Assembly: GCA_031763025.1 (NCBI GenBank)
Contig: JASSKH010000031.1
Location: 3,459,783 to 3,523,782, forward strand
Direction of reading: 5' to 3'
Length of the DNA: 64,000 bases
Source: Macrocystis pyrifera
Taxonomy: Eukaryota > Sar > Phaeophyceae > Laminariales > Laminariaceae
Below the pieces are notes generated by a model that saw only the letters and a program-made list of their open reading frames with translations, searched no databases and was not told the DNA's origin. Positions 63,879-64,000 of this stretch are shown here, one piece after another; position 1 is the stretch's first letter; every line of letters starts with the position of its first letter. The position numbers were made by a program, and so were the translations under genes.

Positions 63879-64000
63879 GTCAGAGGGATTTTGCTAGCGT
63901 ATGTTCATTGGGTCGGTGCCGTATGCGTGTACGAGGAAGCTGTAAAAGCCTTCATTTTGTACCCAGTGAGGGCAGGTGATTTACCGCTGGTGGCTGTCCA

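Overview
The window is nuclear DNA from a eukaryote, probably a microbial alga. Evidence: spliceosomal GT...AG introns, tRNA-derived SINEs with poly(A) tails, two LTR retrotransposons with intact ends, inverted-repeat DNA transposon relicts, CCCTAA/TTAGGG tracts, long homopolymers and abundant CAG/CTG trinucleotides. The Ty3 polyprotein resembles the chromodomain-type elements familiar from stramenopiles. Together with the CAG-rich coding style this makes a brown-alga-like photosynthetic stramenopile my best guess, but that is inference. Genes are very sparse; most of the window is mobile or tandemly repeated DNA.

Layout. 1-17 kb: no convincing host gene. It holds 16 copies of a ~108 bp TA-flanked MITE (2.4-16.1 kb only), seven copies of a ~90 bp foldback repeat, four full SINEs plus a fragment, and two larger foldback elements (about 10.33-10.68 and 13.29-14.05 kb) with telomere-like tracts in their centres. 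18.05-18.55 kb (minus): first exon of a membrane-anchored glycosyltransferase-like protein. 19.0-21.6 kb: a satellite of 94 bp units built from four palindromic boxes, interrupted by a ~0.77 kb inverted-repeat element. 23.6-26.8 kb: a 3.2 kb element with 104 bp LTR-like direct repeats and a gag-like ORF. 26.9-32.8 kb: a large tandem duplication whose two halves are each other's empty sites for telomere-repeat-bearing MITE insertions.

33.7-40.0 kb (minus): a non-autonomous Ty1/copia-type element with 808 bp LTRs, 5 bp target duplication, a half-tRNA-iMet primer site, a polypurine tract and only a gag-like ORF. 40.3-53.8 kb: six units of a ~1.14 kb tandem repeat, interrupted by a TAGCTCA-rich MITE, a nearly complete Ty3 chromovirus (44.2-49.9 kb, identical LTRs but three coding breaks) and a hAT-like MITE carrying CCCTAA repeats.

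54-64 kb is the most gene-like part: a tandem duplication (55.1-56.6 kb), a broken intron-containing Helitron-associated (DUF6570-like) gene, a RING-H2 protein, another SINE, and two exons of an unidentified protein at the right end. The retroelement genes form replication modules; the host genes show no obvious joint pathway.
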